From the NCBI GenBank assembly GCA_003241055.1, contig QFOD01000021.1, forward strand, positions 40,251-104,250: DNA of 64,000 bases. Direction: 5' to 3'. Origin of the DNA: Roseateles depolymerans (GTDB taxonomy: Bacteria > Pseudomonadota > Gammaproteobacteria > Burkholderiales > Burkholderiaceae_C). Made by a program: the position numbers and the translations under genes. Each line of letters starts with the position of its first letter. Position 1 is the first letter of the stretch. The notes below the pieces were generated by a model. The model was not told the DNA's origin. It saw only the letters and a program-made list of their open reading frames with translations, and searched no databases. Positions 17,074 to 24,930 of this stretch are shown in pieces.

Positions 17074-18003
17074 TCAGTGCCCGTCGCCGCGGCCGTCATC
17101 GCGACCTTCGCTGCGGTCTGCATCGCGCGGCTTGCCCTCGAACAGGCGCAGCGCGCGGTCCAGGCTGAACTTGAGCCGCAGGATGGCGGCCTGCAGCTCG
17201 CCGAACTGCCCGCCCACGTTGGCGACGTCGCCGCCCTGCGGTTCGCTGTGCAGGCTTTCCAGGTGGGCGCTGCGGGTCAGGGCCTCCAGCGGATGCGTCA
17301 CGTGCCGGCGCAGCAGCAGCAGGAATACGGCGGCCGACAGCACGAACACGCAGCTCAGCGAGCCGACGGTGACCAGCACGCTGTTCCAGGCGCGGGCCCG
17401 CGCCGGTGCGGTGGGCACCTCCACCAGCTGCATCGCCACCACGTCGCCCAGCTGCCAGCCGAAGCCGTGGCCGCTGCCGTACTTGGCCAGCATGGCCGCC
17501 GGTGCCGCCGCGGGCGTGCTGTGGCATTGCAGGCAGGCAGGCGACTGCATGCGTATCGGCCGGGCGACGTAGAAGTGCCGCGCCTGGCCCTCGCCCGTCT
17601 CGCCACTCAATTCCTTGCGCTCGGGGTCGGCACGGAAGCTGCGCAGCAGGCCCACCTCCCAGTCGCTGGCGCGGTCGTCCAGGTTGGTGGGGTCGAGCGC
17701 GCTTTCGCGGTAGCGGTAGTCGGGGAACTTGGTGCGCAGCCGCTTCAGCGTGGTCTGCGCGACGAAGGAGGGCACCTGGGCGGCATGGAAGTCCGACGGG
17801 TTGAGGCGGTTCAGCACCGGCGTCAGCTCCTCGGCCGTGAAGGTGCGCAGCGACATGGCCGTTTCCAGCAGCAGGTCGGCCTTCTGCTTGATCTCCTCGT
17901 GGGCCTGGCGCACCTCCAGCCGGTACGAGATGGTGCCGGCCACGGTGACACCGAAGCAGAAGCAAAAGGCAATGATCCACGCGAAGCGTGTCTCTATCCG
18001 CAT
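17074..18003 (-). CDS. Membrane-anchored haem c sensor-like protein (Tll0287/DUF3365 domain)
   Basis: This 309-aa protein has one membrane segment at each end of a periplasmic domain (about residues 8-26 and 206-232). The periplasmic part looks like the Tll0287-like/DUF3365 sensor fold and carries a c-type haem motif CLQCH (Cys157, Cys160, His161). After the second membrane segment a HAMP-like stretch leads into a charged tail, with no kinase, cyclase or methyl-accepting output domain. The upstream sequence AGGGAGAACCC is a fair ribosome binding site. Coupling to the adjacent MscS gene is inferred from the 4-nt spacing. Confidence 0.8.
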   Translation of the reverse strand: MRIETRFAWIIAFCFCFGVTVAGTISYRLEVRQAHEEIKQKADLLLETAMSLRTFTAEELTPVLNRLNPSDFHAAQVPSFVAQTTLKRLRTKFPDYRYRESALDPTNLDDRASDWEVGLLRSFRADPERKELSGETGEGQARHFYVARPIRMQSPACLQCHSTPAAAPAAMLAKYGSGHGFGWQLGDVVAMQLVEVPTAPARARAWNSVLVTVGSLSCVFVLSAAVFLLLLRRHVTHPLEALTRSAHLESLHSEPQGGDVANVGGQFGELQAAILRLKFSLDRALRLFEGKPRDADRSEGRDDGRGDGH

Positions 18004-18110
18004 GGCGGGTTCTCCCTGGGTGGTCTGCTTGTCTTGGCGGGCGCAGGAAGCGCGGCGCTGCGGCGGACCAGCCTAGGGAGCGTGCATGACGGTTTGATGA
18101 CGGGGCGACG

Positions 18111-18575
18111 TCAGGCGCTGCGATCCACCCGCAAGGCCAGCACCACCGAGCTGTTGGTGCGCAGCACGCCGTCGATCTCGCCGATCTCGTCGAGCAGCGC
18201 GTCGAGCCGTGCCGTCGTGTCCGCGCGCAGCAGCGCCATGTAGTCGAACTCGCCGCTGACCGAGGCCAACTGGCGCAGCTCCGGCAGCTCGCTGAGCCGC
18301 TTCACCACCTCGCGACCGGCCTTGGGGCTGACCGTGATGCCGACGAAGGCCTGCACGCTGCGCCCGGCCTCGCTGCCGCCCAGCCGTGCGGTGTAGCCGA
18401 CGATGCGGCCGCTGGCTTCCAGCCGCGCCAGCCGCGCCACCACGGTGGTGCGCGCGACACCCAGCTTGCGCGCCAGCGTGGCCGTGCTCTCGCGTGCATT
18501 GGCCTGCAGCAGCAGGATGAGGCGGCGGTCCAGCTCGTCCGAGGCGTCCCTGGTGTTTACCCGTGAATCATCCAT
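18111..18575 (-). CDS. Lrp/AsnC family transcriptional regulator
   Basis: This amino-acid responsive regulator has 154 aa. The N-terminal winged helix-turn-helix is clear (LDRRLILLLQANARESTATLARKLGVARTTVVARLARLEASGRIVGYTARL), followed by the RAM ligand-binding domain (GITVSPKAGREVVKRLSELPEL and on). It is transcribed away from the putative lysine-degradation pair and is the obvious candidate to control it, as is usual for Lrp-type regulators next to their targets. Confidence 0.9.
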   Translation of the reverse strand: MDDSRVNTRDASDELDRRLILLLQANARESTATLARKLGVARTTVVARLARLEASGRIVGYTARLGGSEAGRSVQAFVGITVSPKAGREVVKRLSELPELRQLASVSGEFDYMALLRADTTARLDALLDEIGEIDGVLRTNSSVVLALRVDRSA

Positions 18576-18615
18576 TGCGACGGAATCGATGGTCGATATG
18601 ACGAATCATTGATTG

Positions 18616-18628
18616 ACTTCGTCGAAGT
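18616..18628. promoter_or_regulatory. Palindrome in the Lrp / dehydrogenase divergent region
   Basis: ACTTCG-T-CGAAGT is a perfect 13-bp inverted repeat in the AT-richer 121-bp gap between the Lrp gene and the dehydrogenase gene. A TTGACT overlaps its left arm but no matching -10 box is clear. It may be an Lrp-family binding site; this is inferred from position only. Confidence 0.35.
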
Positions 18629-18696
18629 ATCGCTTTCTTTCGTCATCACGCCTCCCTAGAGTGCCGCCCAACGCAACCCACTCCAGGAGTACCCCC

Positions 18697-19791
18697 ATGA
18701 AAGTCGCTCTGCTCGGCGCCGGACACATCGGCCAGACCATCGCCCGCCTGCTGCACGCCACCGGCGACTACCAGGTGACGGTGCTGGACAAGAACGCCGC
18801 CTATCTGAAGGTGCTGGCCGACGAGGGCATCGCCACCGCCGAGGTGGACAGCGACAACCGTGGCGCGCTGGCCGCCCAGCTGCGCGGCAAGGACGCCGTC
18901 GTCAACGCGCTGCCCTACCACCTGGCCATCACCGCCGCCGAGCTGGCGCTGGAATGCGGCTGCCACTACTTCGACCTGACCGAGGACGTGGCCGCCACCA
19001 AGGCCATCAAGGAAATGGCCAAGGGCGCCAAGACCGCCTTCATGCCGCAGTGCGGCCTGGCGCCAGGCTTCATCGGCATCGTGGCCCACCACCTGGCCAG
19101 CCAGTTCGACGAGGTGCGCGACGTGCAGATGCGCGTGGGCGCGCTGCCGGCCTTCCCGACCAACAAGCTGAAATACAACCTGACCTGGTCGGTGGACGGC
19201 CTGATCAACGAGTACTGCCACCCCTGCGAGGCCATTCACGGCGGCGAGACCATTGCCGCGCTGCCGCTGGAGGGCCTGGAGCACTTCAGCCTGGACGGCG
19301 TCGAGTACGAGGCCTTCAACACCTCCGGCGGCCTGGGCACGCTGTGCGAGACCTGGGCGGGCAAGGTGCGCAATCTGGACTACAAGACCGTGCGCTATCC
19401 CGGCCACCGCGACCTGATGCAGTTCCTGCTGGGCGACCTGGCGCTGAAGGGCGACCAGGAGAACCTCAAGGCCATCATGCGCAAGAGCATGCCGGCCACC
19501 ATGCAGGACGTGGTGCTGGTGTTCGTGACCGTGTCCGGCATCAAGAACGGCGTGCTGCTGCAGGAGGTGTTCGCGCGCAAGATCTTCGCCACGCGTGACG
19601 GCGCCCAGCCGCTGTCGGCCATCCAGATCACCACGGCTGCCGGCATCTGCGCCGCCGTGGACCTGTTCCGCGCTGGCAAGCTGCCGCAGTCGGGCTTCAT
19701 CCGCCAGGAAGAGGTCGCGCTGCCCGACTTCCTGGCCAACCGTTTCGGCTCGGCCTACCAGCAGTCGCGCCAGGTCGAGTCGATTTCCTAA
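18697..19791 (+). CDS. Saccharopine dehydrogenase-like oxidoreductase (putative lysine 6-dehydrogenase)
   Basis: This NAD(P)-dependent enzyme has 364 aa. The Rossmann motif is at the very start (VALLGAGHIGQTIARLL, Gly7/Gly9/Gly12), and the saccharopine-dehydrogenase catalytic and C-terminal regions follow. CAGGAG lies 8 nt before the ATG. The next gene is an alpha-aminoadipate semialdehyde dehydrogenase type enzyme, so I infer oxidation of lysine (or saccharopine) to that aldehyde. Lysine 6-dehydrogenase is the most economical reading, because no separate lysine-ketoglutarate reductase is seen here. Confidence 0.8.
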   Translation: MKVALLGAGHIGQTIARLLHATGDYQVTVLDKNAAYLKVLADEGIATAEVDSDNRGALAAQLRGKDAVVNALPYHLAITAAELALECGCHYFDLTEDVAATKAIKEMAKGAKTAFMPQCGLAPGFIGIVAHHLASQFDEVRDVQMRVGALPAFPTNKLKYNLTWSVDGLINEYCHPCEAIHGGETIAALPLEGLEHFSLDGVEYEAFNTSGGLGTLCETWAGKVRNLDYKTVRYPGHRDLMQFLLGDLALKGDQENLKAIMRKSMPATMQDVVLVFVTVSGIKNGVLLQEVFARKIFATRDGAQPLSAIQITTAAGICAAVDLFRAGKLPQSGFIRQEEVALPDFLANRFGSAYQQSRQVESIS

Positions 19792-19801
19792 GATGCCGGC
19801 C

Positions 19802-21313
19802 ATGAAGCAACAAGCCCTTTCCGTTCTGGACGCCCTGGGCGTCCACCTGCCGCCCGCCGGCGACCTGACCGTGCGCTCGCCCATCGACGGCGCCGTGCTG
19901 GCCCAGCTGCCCACCGCCAGCGCGGCCGACATGCAGGCCGCCGTGGGCCGCGCCCATGCCGCCTACCTGGCCTGGCGCGTCGTGCCCGCGCCCAAGCGCG
20001 GCGAGCTGATCCGCCTGTTCGGCGAAGAGCTGCGCGCGCACAAGGCGCAGCTGGCGCAGCTCGTCTCCATCGAGGCCGGCAAGGTCACGAGCGAAGGCCT
20101 GGGCGAAGTGCAGGAAATGATCGACATCTGCGAGTTCGCCGTGGGCCTGAGCCGTCAGCTGCACGGCCTGACCATCGCCAGCGAGCGCCCCGGCCACCGC
20201 ATGATGGAGCAGTGGCTGCCGCTGGGCGTGGTGGGCATCATTTCGGCCTTCAACTTCCCCGTGGCCGTGTGGGCGTGGAACTCGGCGCTGGCGCTGGTGG
20301 CCGGTGATGCCTGCGTGTGGAAGCCGTCCGAGAAGACGCCGCTGACCGCGCTGGCCACGCAGGCGCTGTTCCAGCGCGCGCTCAAGGCCTATCGCGCCGC
20401 CGGCCATGCCGCGCCCGAGGGCTTGAGCGAGCTGGTCATCGGCCGCGCCGATGTGGGCGAGGCGCTGGTGGACGATGCCCGCGTGGCGCTGGTGTCGGCT
20501 ACCGGCTCCACCCGCATGGGCCGGGCCGTGGGCCCGCGCGTGGCGGCCCGCTTCGGTCGCTGCCTGCTCGAGCTGGGCGGCAACAACGCCATCATCGTGA
20601 CGCCCAGCGCCGACCTGGAGCTGGCGGTGCGCGGCATCCTGTTCGGCGCCTACGGCACGGCCGGCCAGCGCTGCACCACCACGCGCCGCGTGATCGTGCA
20701 CGAGAGCATTCACGACGCACTGGTGGAGCGCCTGGAGCGCGCCCGCGCGCAGCTCGCCATCGGCTCGCCGCTGGAGCAGGGCACGCTGATCGGCCCGCTG
20801 ATCGACGCCCAGGCCTTCGAGGCCATGCAGGCCGCGCTGGCCGACGCCAAGGCCCAGGGCGGCCAGGTGTCGGGTGGCGAGCGCGCGCTGGCCGAGCGCT
20901 TCCCCGCGGCCTTCTACGCCGCGCCCGCGCTGGTGCGCATGCCCGCGCAGACCGAGGTGGTGCGCCACGAGACCTTTGCGCCCATCCTCTACACGCTGAA
21001 GTACTCGACACTGGAAGAGGCGATCGCGCTGCAGAACAGCGTGCCGCAGGGGCTGTCCAGCGCCATCTTCACGACCGACCTGCGCGAGGCCGAGGCCTTC
21101 ATGAGCGCGGCCGGCAGCGACTGCGGCATCGCCAACGTCAACATCGGCACCTCGGGCGCCGAGATCGGCGGCGCCTTCGGCGGCGAGAAGGAGACCGGCG
21201 GCGGCCGCGAGAGCGGCTCGGATGCATGGAAGGCCTATATGCGTCGCACCACCAACACGGTGAACTACTCCAGCGAGCTGCCGCTCGCGCAGGGCGTGAA
21301 ATTCGATGTCTGA
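19802..21313 (+). CDS. amaB: Aldehyde dehydrogenase, alpha-aminoadipate semialdehyde/piperideine-6-carboxylate type
   Basis: This NAD-dependent aldehyde dehydrogenase (503 aa) most resembles AmaB/antiquitin, which turns alpha-aminoadipate semialdehyde (or its cyclic piperideine form) into alpha-aminoadipate. Asn151, Glu257 (LELGGNN) and Cys291 (GQRCTTTRR) form the active site. The NIGTSGAEIGGAFGGEKETGGGRESGSDAWKAYMRR-type C-terminus is typical of the ALDH7 group. It follows the dehydrogenase by 10 nt. An ATG 9 nt further upstream is an alternative start. The pair forms a probable lysine catabolic module with the Lrp regulator. Confidence 0.88.
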   Translation: MKQQALSVLDALGVHLPPAGDLTVRSPIDGAVLAQLPTASAADMQAAVGRAHAAYLAWRVVPAPKRGELIRLFGEELRAHKAQLAQLVSIEAGKVTSEGLGEVQEMIDICEFAVGLSRQLHGLTIASERPGHRMMEQWLPLGVVGIISAFNFPVAVWAWNSALALVAGDACVWKPSEKTPLTALATQALFQRALKAYRAAGHAAPEGLSELVIGRADVGEALVDDARVALVSATGSTRMGRAVGPRVAARFGRCLLELGGNNAIIVTPSADLELAVRGILFGAYGTAGQRCTTTRRVIVHESIHDALVERLERARAQLAIGSPLEQGTLIGPLIDAQAFEAMQAALADAKAQGGQVSGGERALAERFPAAFYAAPALVRMPAQTEVVRHETFAPILYTLKYSTLEEAIALQNSVPQGLSSAIFTTDLREAEAFMSAAGSDCGIANVNIGTSGAEIGGAFGGEKETGGGRESGSDAWKAYMRRTTNTVNYSSELPLAQGVKFDV

Positions 21314-21322
21314 AGTTTTTTC

Positions 21323-21350
21323 TTGAAGGCCGCCAAAAATAGGCTATAGT
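21323..21350 (+). promoter_or_regulatory. Promoter of tRNA-Leu
   Basis: TTGAAG (21323-21328), a 16-nt spacer and TATAGT (21345-21350) form a sigma70-type promoter. The predicted start is about 10 nt before the tRNA 5' end. Confidence 0.65.
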
Positions 21351-21367
21351 GGCGGTCTTGCCTGAGA

Positions 21368-21452
<85 letters not shown>

Positions 21453-21457
21453 AACAA

Positions 21458-21494
21458 AAAGGGTCAGCACGAAAGTGCTGACCCTTTGCGTTTT
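21458..21494 (+). terminator. Intrinsic terminator after tRNA-Leu
   Basis: AAAGGGTCAGCAC and GTGCTGACCCTTT pair perfectly (13 bp) around a GAAA loop, followed by GCGTTTT. It closes the tRNA-Leu transcript. Confidence 0.85.
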
Positions 21495-21725
21495 GGGCGC
21501 GCCATTTTGCTGCTGCTGCGGGGCAGGTCTTGCCTGCAATCGGTTCGAGGGCGCCGCGTCGACCCAGCCAGGCTGCCGGGGTCAAGTCTTGCGCTGTCGT
21601 GTCTGCCGCCATGAGCCGGTGAAATCGTGGGCAATTTCGCGGCGGATGCCCGGCTCCGGGAGGGGCTTCGTGAAGTGTTGCGGCTGGTCACGACTGCGAT
21701 GCCTGCGCCTTGAGCCACAATCCTG
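21495..21725. other. Gene-free stretch upstream of the HU gene
   Basis: About 230 bp between the tRNA terminator and the HU leader. I see no coding sequence with support. CACAAT at 21716-21721 could be the -10 box of the HU gene, but no good -35 box is visible. Confidence 0.4.
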
Positions 21726-21746
21726 GCGCCCGAGTCGTTCGGGCGC
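21726..21746 (+). promoter_or_regulatory. Hairpin in the 5' leader of the HU gene
   Basis: GCGCCCGA and TCGGGCGC pair perfectly around the loop GTCGT, 20 nt before the HU start codon. If transcription starts after the CACAAT box, this stem sits at the 5' end of the mRNA. It may stabilise the message or bind a regulator. Confidence 0.4.
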
Positions 21747-21766
21747 GTTATTTCGAGACCCCCCGC

Positions 21767-22105
21767 ATGAACAAGACCGAACTGATCGAACACCTGGCCT
21801 CCAAGCACGAACTGAGCAAGGCCGAGGCCGGCCGTGTCATCGAGACGCTGCTGGATGCGATCGTCACGACCGTCAAGAAGGGCGGCACGGTGGCCATCCC
21901 CGGCTTCGGCTCCTTCAAGCAGCACGCCCGTGCCGCTCGCAACGGCGTGAACCCCAGCACCGGCGACAAGATCAAGATCGCCGCCGCCAAGCTGCCCAAG
22001 TTCACCCCGGGCGCTGGCTTCAAGGCCGCCGTTGACCCCAAGGCCGCCGCCAAGAAGGCCGCCGCCAAGCCTGCTGCCAAGCCGGCCGCCAAGGGCAAGA
22101 AGTAA
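21767..22105 (+). CDS. HU-type DNA-binding protein with histone H1-like tail
   Basis: This nucleoid protein (112 aa) bends and compacts DNA as a dimer. Residues 1-90 are a standard HU domain (MNKTELIEHLASK, then GTVAIPGFGSFKQHARAARNGVNPSTGDKI). The last ~22 residues are an Ala/Lys/Pro tail of repeated AAAK and KPA units, like the H1-type tails found on some beta- and gammaproteobacterial HU proteins. It stands alone, with a hairpin leader upstream and the LacI-type gene 14 nt downstream. No Shine-Dalgarno site is evident. Confidence 0.93.
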   Translation: MNKTELIEHLASKHELSKAEAGRVIETLLDAIVTTVKKGGTVAIPGFGSFKQHARAARNGVNPSTGDKIKIAAAKLPKFTPGAGFKAAVDPKAAAKKAAAKPAAKPAAKGKK

Positions 22106-22119
22106 TCGGAGCCCTCCGC

Positions 22120-23160
22120 GTGAGTGCGCGCGGCTCCAGCCCCACCATCGTCGATGTGGCCCGGGAAGCGGGCGTGTCGATCAAGACGGTGTCGCGCGTG
22201 CTCAACCAGGAGCCCGGCGTGCATGAAAGCACCCGGGCCCAGGTGCTCAAGGTGGTGGAGGCGTTGCGCTACCGGCCCAAGCAGTCGGCGCGCAGCCTGG
22301 CGGGCGGACGCTCCTTCCTGATCGGCCTGCTGTATTACGACCCCAGTGCGTCCTTCGTGGGCAGCGTGCAGCAAGGTGCCACGCTGCGCTGCCGGGAGCT
22401 GGGCTATCACCTCGTCGTCGAATCGCTGCACAACGATGCGCCCGACCTGCGCCAGCAGGTGGACCGCATGGTGATGGCGCTGCGGCCCGACGGCATGATC
22501 CTGACGCCGCCGCTGTGCGACAACCCCGAGGTGCTCGCCGCGCTGCGCGACAGTGGCACGCCGTGCGTGCAGATGTCGCCCGAGCGCGATCAGGTCGGCG
22601 TGCCCTCGGTGCGCATGGACGACGTGCATGCGGCCGAGGAGATCACCAACCTGCTGCTCAGCCTGGGCCATCGGCGCATCGCGCTGATCAAGGGCCCGGC
22701 CGACCAGTCGGCCAGTGCGCTGCGCAGCCAGGGCTTCATGAATGCGCTGCGGGCCCATGGCCTGGAGCCCGACCCCGAGCTGATCCTGCCGGGGCTGTTC
22801 ACCTTCGACAGCGGCCGTGAGGCCGCCTTCCAGCTGCTGAGCCGCCGCCAGCGACCGACCGCAGTGTTTGCGAGCAACGACGACATGGCCCTGGGCGTGC
22901 TGGCCGCCGCGCACCGGCTGGGCCTGGATGTGCCGGGCGAGCTGTCGGTGGCAGGTTTTGACGATTCCCCCACGGCGCGGCTGGTGTGGCCGCCGCTGAC
23001 CACGGTGCGTCAGCCGGTGGTCGAGATGGCGCGCGCCGCGGTCGAGATGCTGGTGGCCGCGCCCAAGGCCGAGGCCGCCGAAGGCAGCGAGGCGGAGGCT
23101 GCGTTGCACCGCGTGCTGCCGCACGAGCTGGTGGTGCGCGACTCGACCCGCGCCGGCTGA
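22120..23160 (+). CDS. LacI family transcriptional regulator
   Basis: This is a sugar-responsive repressor of 346 aa. The helix-turn-helix and hinge are at the N-terminus (PTIVDVAREAGVSIKTVSRVLNQEPGVHESTRAQVLKVVEALRYRPKQSARSLAG), followed by the periplasmic-binding-like effector domain (ending VVEMARAAVEMLV and on). GGAG precedes the GTG start by 8 nt. It lies next to the halogenase/TonB/ABC/beta-glucosidase locus, whose divergent promoter region carries two operators matching the LacI-family consensus, so it is the likely local repressor. The inducer is probably a beta-glucoside or a breakdown product. Confidence 0.93.
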   Translation: MSARGSSPTIVDVAREAGVSIKTVSRVLNQEPGVHESTRAQVLKVVEALRYRPKQSARSLAGGRSFLIGLLYYDPSASFVGSVQQGATLRCRELGYHLVVESLHNDAPDLRQQVDRMVMALRPDGMILTPPLCDNPEVLAALRDSGTPCVQMSPERDQVGVPSVRMDDVHAAEEITNLLLSLGHRRIALIKGPADQSASALRSQGFMNALRAHGLEPDPELILPGLFTFDSGREAAFQLLSRRQRPTAVFASNDDMALGVLAAAHRLGLDVPGELSVAGFDDSPTARLVWPPLTTVRQPVVEMARAAVEMLVAAPKAEAAEGSEAEAALHRVLPHELVVRDSTRAG

Positions 23161-23194
23161 CGAGCTCGGTCGCTCCTGCGTACGCTGCCGGCGC

Positions 23195-24736
23195 TCAGCA
23201 GCGCCCGCACAGGTGCTCCACCAGGGCGCGATGGGGCGGCAGGTCCGCAATGGCCCGCGGTGCCAGCTGGCGCAGGGTCTGGAACTCCTGCCGCGCTTCC
23301 GCCGCGCGCGGCCAGGCCGTCGCGTTGGGTGCCAGTTGCGTCGGGTACTCCATGCCGTAGAGCACGTACTGCCAGCTCGACGGCGGGTACATCTCCAGGT
23401 CGGTGATGAAGTCCAGCCGGTGCGGGGCGCGGTGGCGCCACATCGCGAGCTGCTCGCGCAGCAGCGGCGAGAAGCTCTCCGGGGCGGTGTTGTCCTGCCA
23501 GAAGGCGCTGTCGTGGCGCTGGGTGAGGCCGTAGTGCAGCTTCACGAAGTCGGCGATGCGTTCGTAGCGGGTGCGCATCTGCTGGTTGAACTGGCGGGCC
23601 GCAGCCTCCAGCTCGCCGCCGTGCGGGAAGAGGTGGGCGATCAGGTAGACCGCCGCCTCCACCAGGCCCAGCCCCGAGGCTTCCAGCGGTTCGATGAAGC
23701 CCGAGGACAGGCCCACAGCCACGCAGTTGCCCTGCCACTGCGTCTCGCGGTAGCCGATGCGCAGGTCCAGGCGGCGTGCCGGCAGCCCCTCGGCGGCCGG
23801 GCCGATGTAGGCGCGTAGCTGGGCCTCCGCCTGCTCATCGTCGAGGTAGCGGCTGGCGTAGACATGGCCGATGCCGCGGCGCTCGCGCAGGCCGATGTCC
23901 CAGATCCAGCCTGCCGTCTGCGCGGTGGAGATGGTGTAGGACGCAATCGGCGCATCGGCGCGCGCATAGGGCACCTGGATGGCCAGTGCGCGATCGACGA
24001 AGAGGCTCGATGCCAGGCTCCGGAAGGGGGAGCCCAGGGCGGCGCCTATCAGCGCCGCATGGAAGCCGCTGCAGTCCAGGAACAGATCGGCCTGCAGGCG
24101 TCCGGCCTCGCGGGTGTGGACCGCCGCGATCAGGCCGCCGTCGCCCATCTCCACGCGCTCCACCGTCGCGGCGATGTGCTGCACGCCCAGCGAGCGGGCC
24201 TGCTCGGCCAGCAGCGTGGCAAAGCGGCCGGCGTCGAAGTGGTAGGCGTAGTTCAGTGCGCCGGTGTAGTCGGCGTCGGTGGGGCGCTTGGGGGCGCGGG
24301 CGGCATCGGCCACGCGCTTTTGCAGCGTGGCCGCCTCGGCAAAGGCCATGCCTGGGCCGGCCTCGCCCTGCAGCCAGTAGGGCAGCAGCTCGGGCCCGCC
24401 GGCTCGCTGACTGGGCTGGCTGAAGGGGTGGAAGTAGTGGTCGGCGCCGGGCTGGCCGGGCGGTCGCACCCAGTGGTCGAAGCGTATGCCCTGCTTGAAG
24501 CTGGCGCTGGCGTCCCGGATGAAGCGGTCCTCGGCGATGCCTATCGTCGCCAGCGTGCCGCGCAGCGACGGGAAGCTGCCTTCGCCGACGCCTATCGTCG
24601 GGATGCCCGGCGCCTCGACCAGTGTGATGCGCGGCCCCTGCGGCGACTGGCTGCCCAGGGTGCGGGCCAGGTAGGCCGCGGCCAGCCAGCCGGCACTGCC
24701 GCCACCGACGATGAGAATGTTGCGAATCGGCGTCAT
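23195..24736 (-). CDS. Flavin-dependent tryptophan halogenase family protein
   Basis: This 513-aa FAD enzyme belongs to the PrnA-like halogenase group. It has GxGxxG at residues 11-16 (VGGGSAGWLAAAYLAR), the hypohalous-acid relay lysine Lys81 (ASFKQGIRFDHW) and the second motif as WIWDIG (Trp276, Trp278), with Gly in place of the usual Pro. Members without biosynthetic neighbours often sit beside TonB receptors in Caulobacter- and Xanthomonas-like genomes, and one such enzyme brominates indole. Here it is transcribed divergently from a TonB receptor. AAGGAAA precedes the ATG. The natural substrate is unknown. Confidence 0.88.
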   Translation of the reverse strand: MTPIRNILIVGGGSAGWLAAAYLARTLGSQSPQGPRITLVEAPGIPTIGVGEGSFPSLRGTLATIGIAEDRFIRDASASFKQGIRFDHWVRPPGQPGADHYFHPFSQPSQRAGGPELLPYWLQGEAGPGMAFAEAATLQKRVADAARAPKRPTDADYTGALNYAYHFDAGRFATLLAEQARSLGVQHIAATVERVEMGDGGLIAAVHTREAGRLQADLFLDCSGFHAALIGAALGSPFRSLASSLFVDRALAIQVPYARADAPIASYTISTAQTAGWIWDIGLRERRGIGHVYASRYLDDEQAEAQLRAYIGPAAEGLPARRLDLRIGYRETQWQGNCVAVGLSSGFIEPLEASGLGLVEAAVYLIAHLFPHGGELEAAARQFNQQMRTRYERIADFVKLHYGLTQRHDSAFWQDNTAPESFSPLLREQLAMWRHRAPHRLDFITDLEMYPPSSWQYVLYGMEYPTQLAPNATAWPRAAEARQEFQTLRQLAPRAIADLPPHRALVEHLCGRC

Positions 24737-24820
24737 GGCGCGATTTCCTTTGTGGATCAGGCCACTAGGACAAACCCGAGTCGGCCTGCATGTCTCTAGG
24801 GGAAATCATAGATCGAATGC

Positions 24821-24834
24821 AGACACCGCTGTCA
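24821..24834. promoter_or_regulatory. LacI-type operator O2 (distal to the TonB gene)
   Basis: AGACACCGCTGTCA matches the LacI-family consensus TGNNANCGNTNNCA at all fixed positions except the first base. It lies exactly 22 bp (two helical turns) from the perfect operator, on the halogenase side. Confidence 0.6.
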
Positions 24835-24841
24835 TCCCCTG

Positions 24842-24870
24842 TTGACAGCGTTGTCAAGCCTGCGCAATAT
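24842..24870 (+). promoter_or_regulatory. Promoter of the TonB receptor gene with embedded LacI operator O1
   Basis: TGACAGCGTTGTCA (24843-24856) fits the LacI-family consensus TGNNANCGNTNNCA perfectly and extends to an 8-per-side-like TTGACA-N4-TGTCAA palindrome. Its left arm TTGACA (24842-24847) is also a perfect -35 box, with CAATAT (24865-24870) 17 nt downstream as a plausible -10. A bound repressor would cover the -35 element. Confidence 0.72.
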
Positions 24871-24930
24871 GCCGTCACTGGATCGACGAATCCAGCGCGC
24901 CACGTGCGACCAAATCAGCCAGGAGACAAC

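Noticed and set aside
18613..18641. Sigma70 promoter starting at TTGACT in the Lrp/dehydrogenase gap
   Set aside because: The -35 match is fair but nothing resembling a -10 box lies at 16-18 nt, so only the palindrome was kept.
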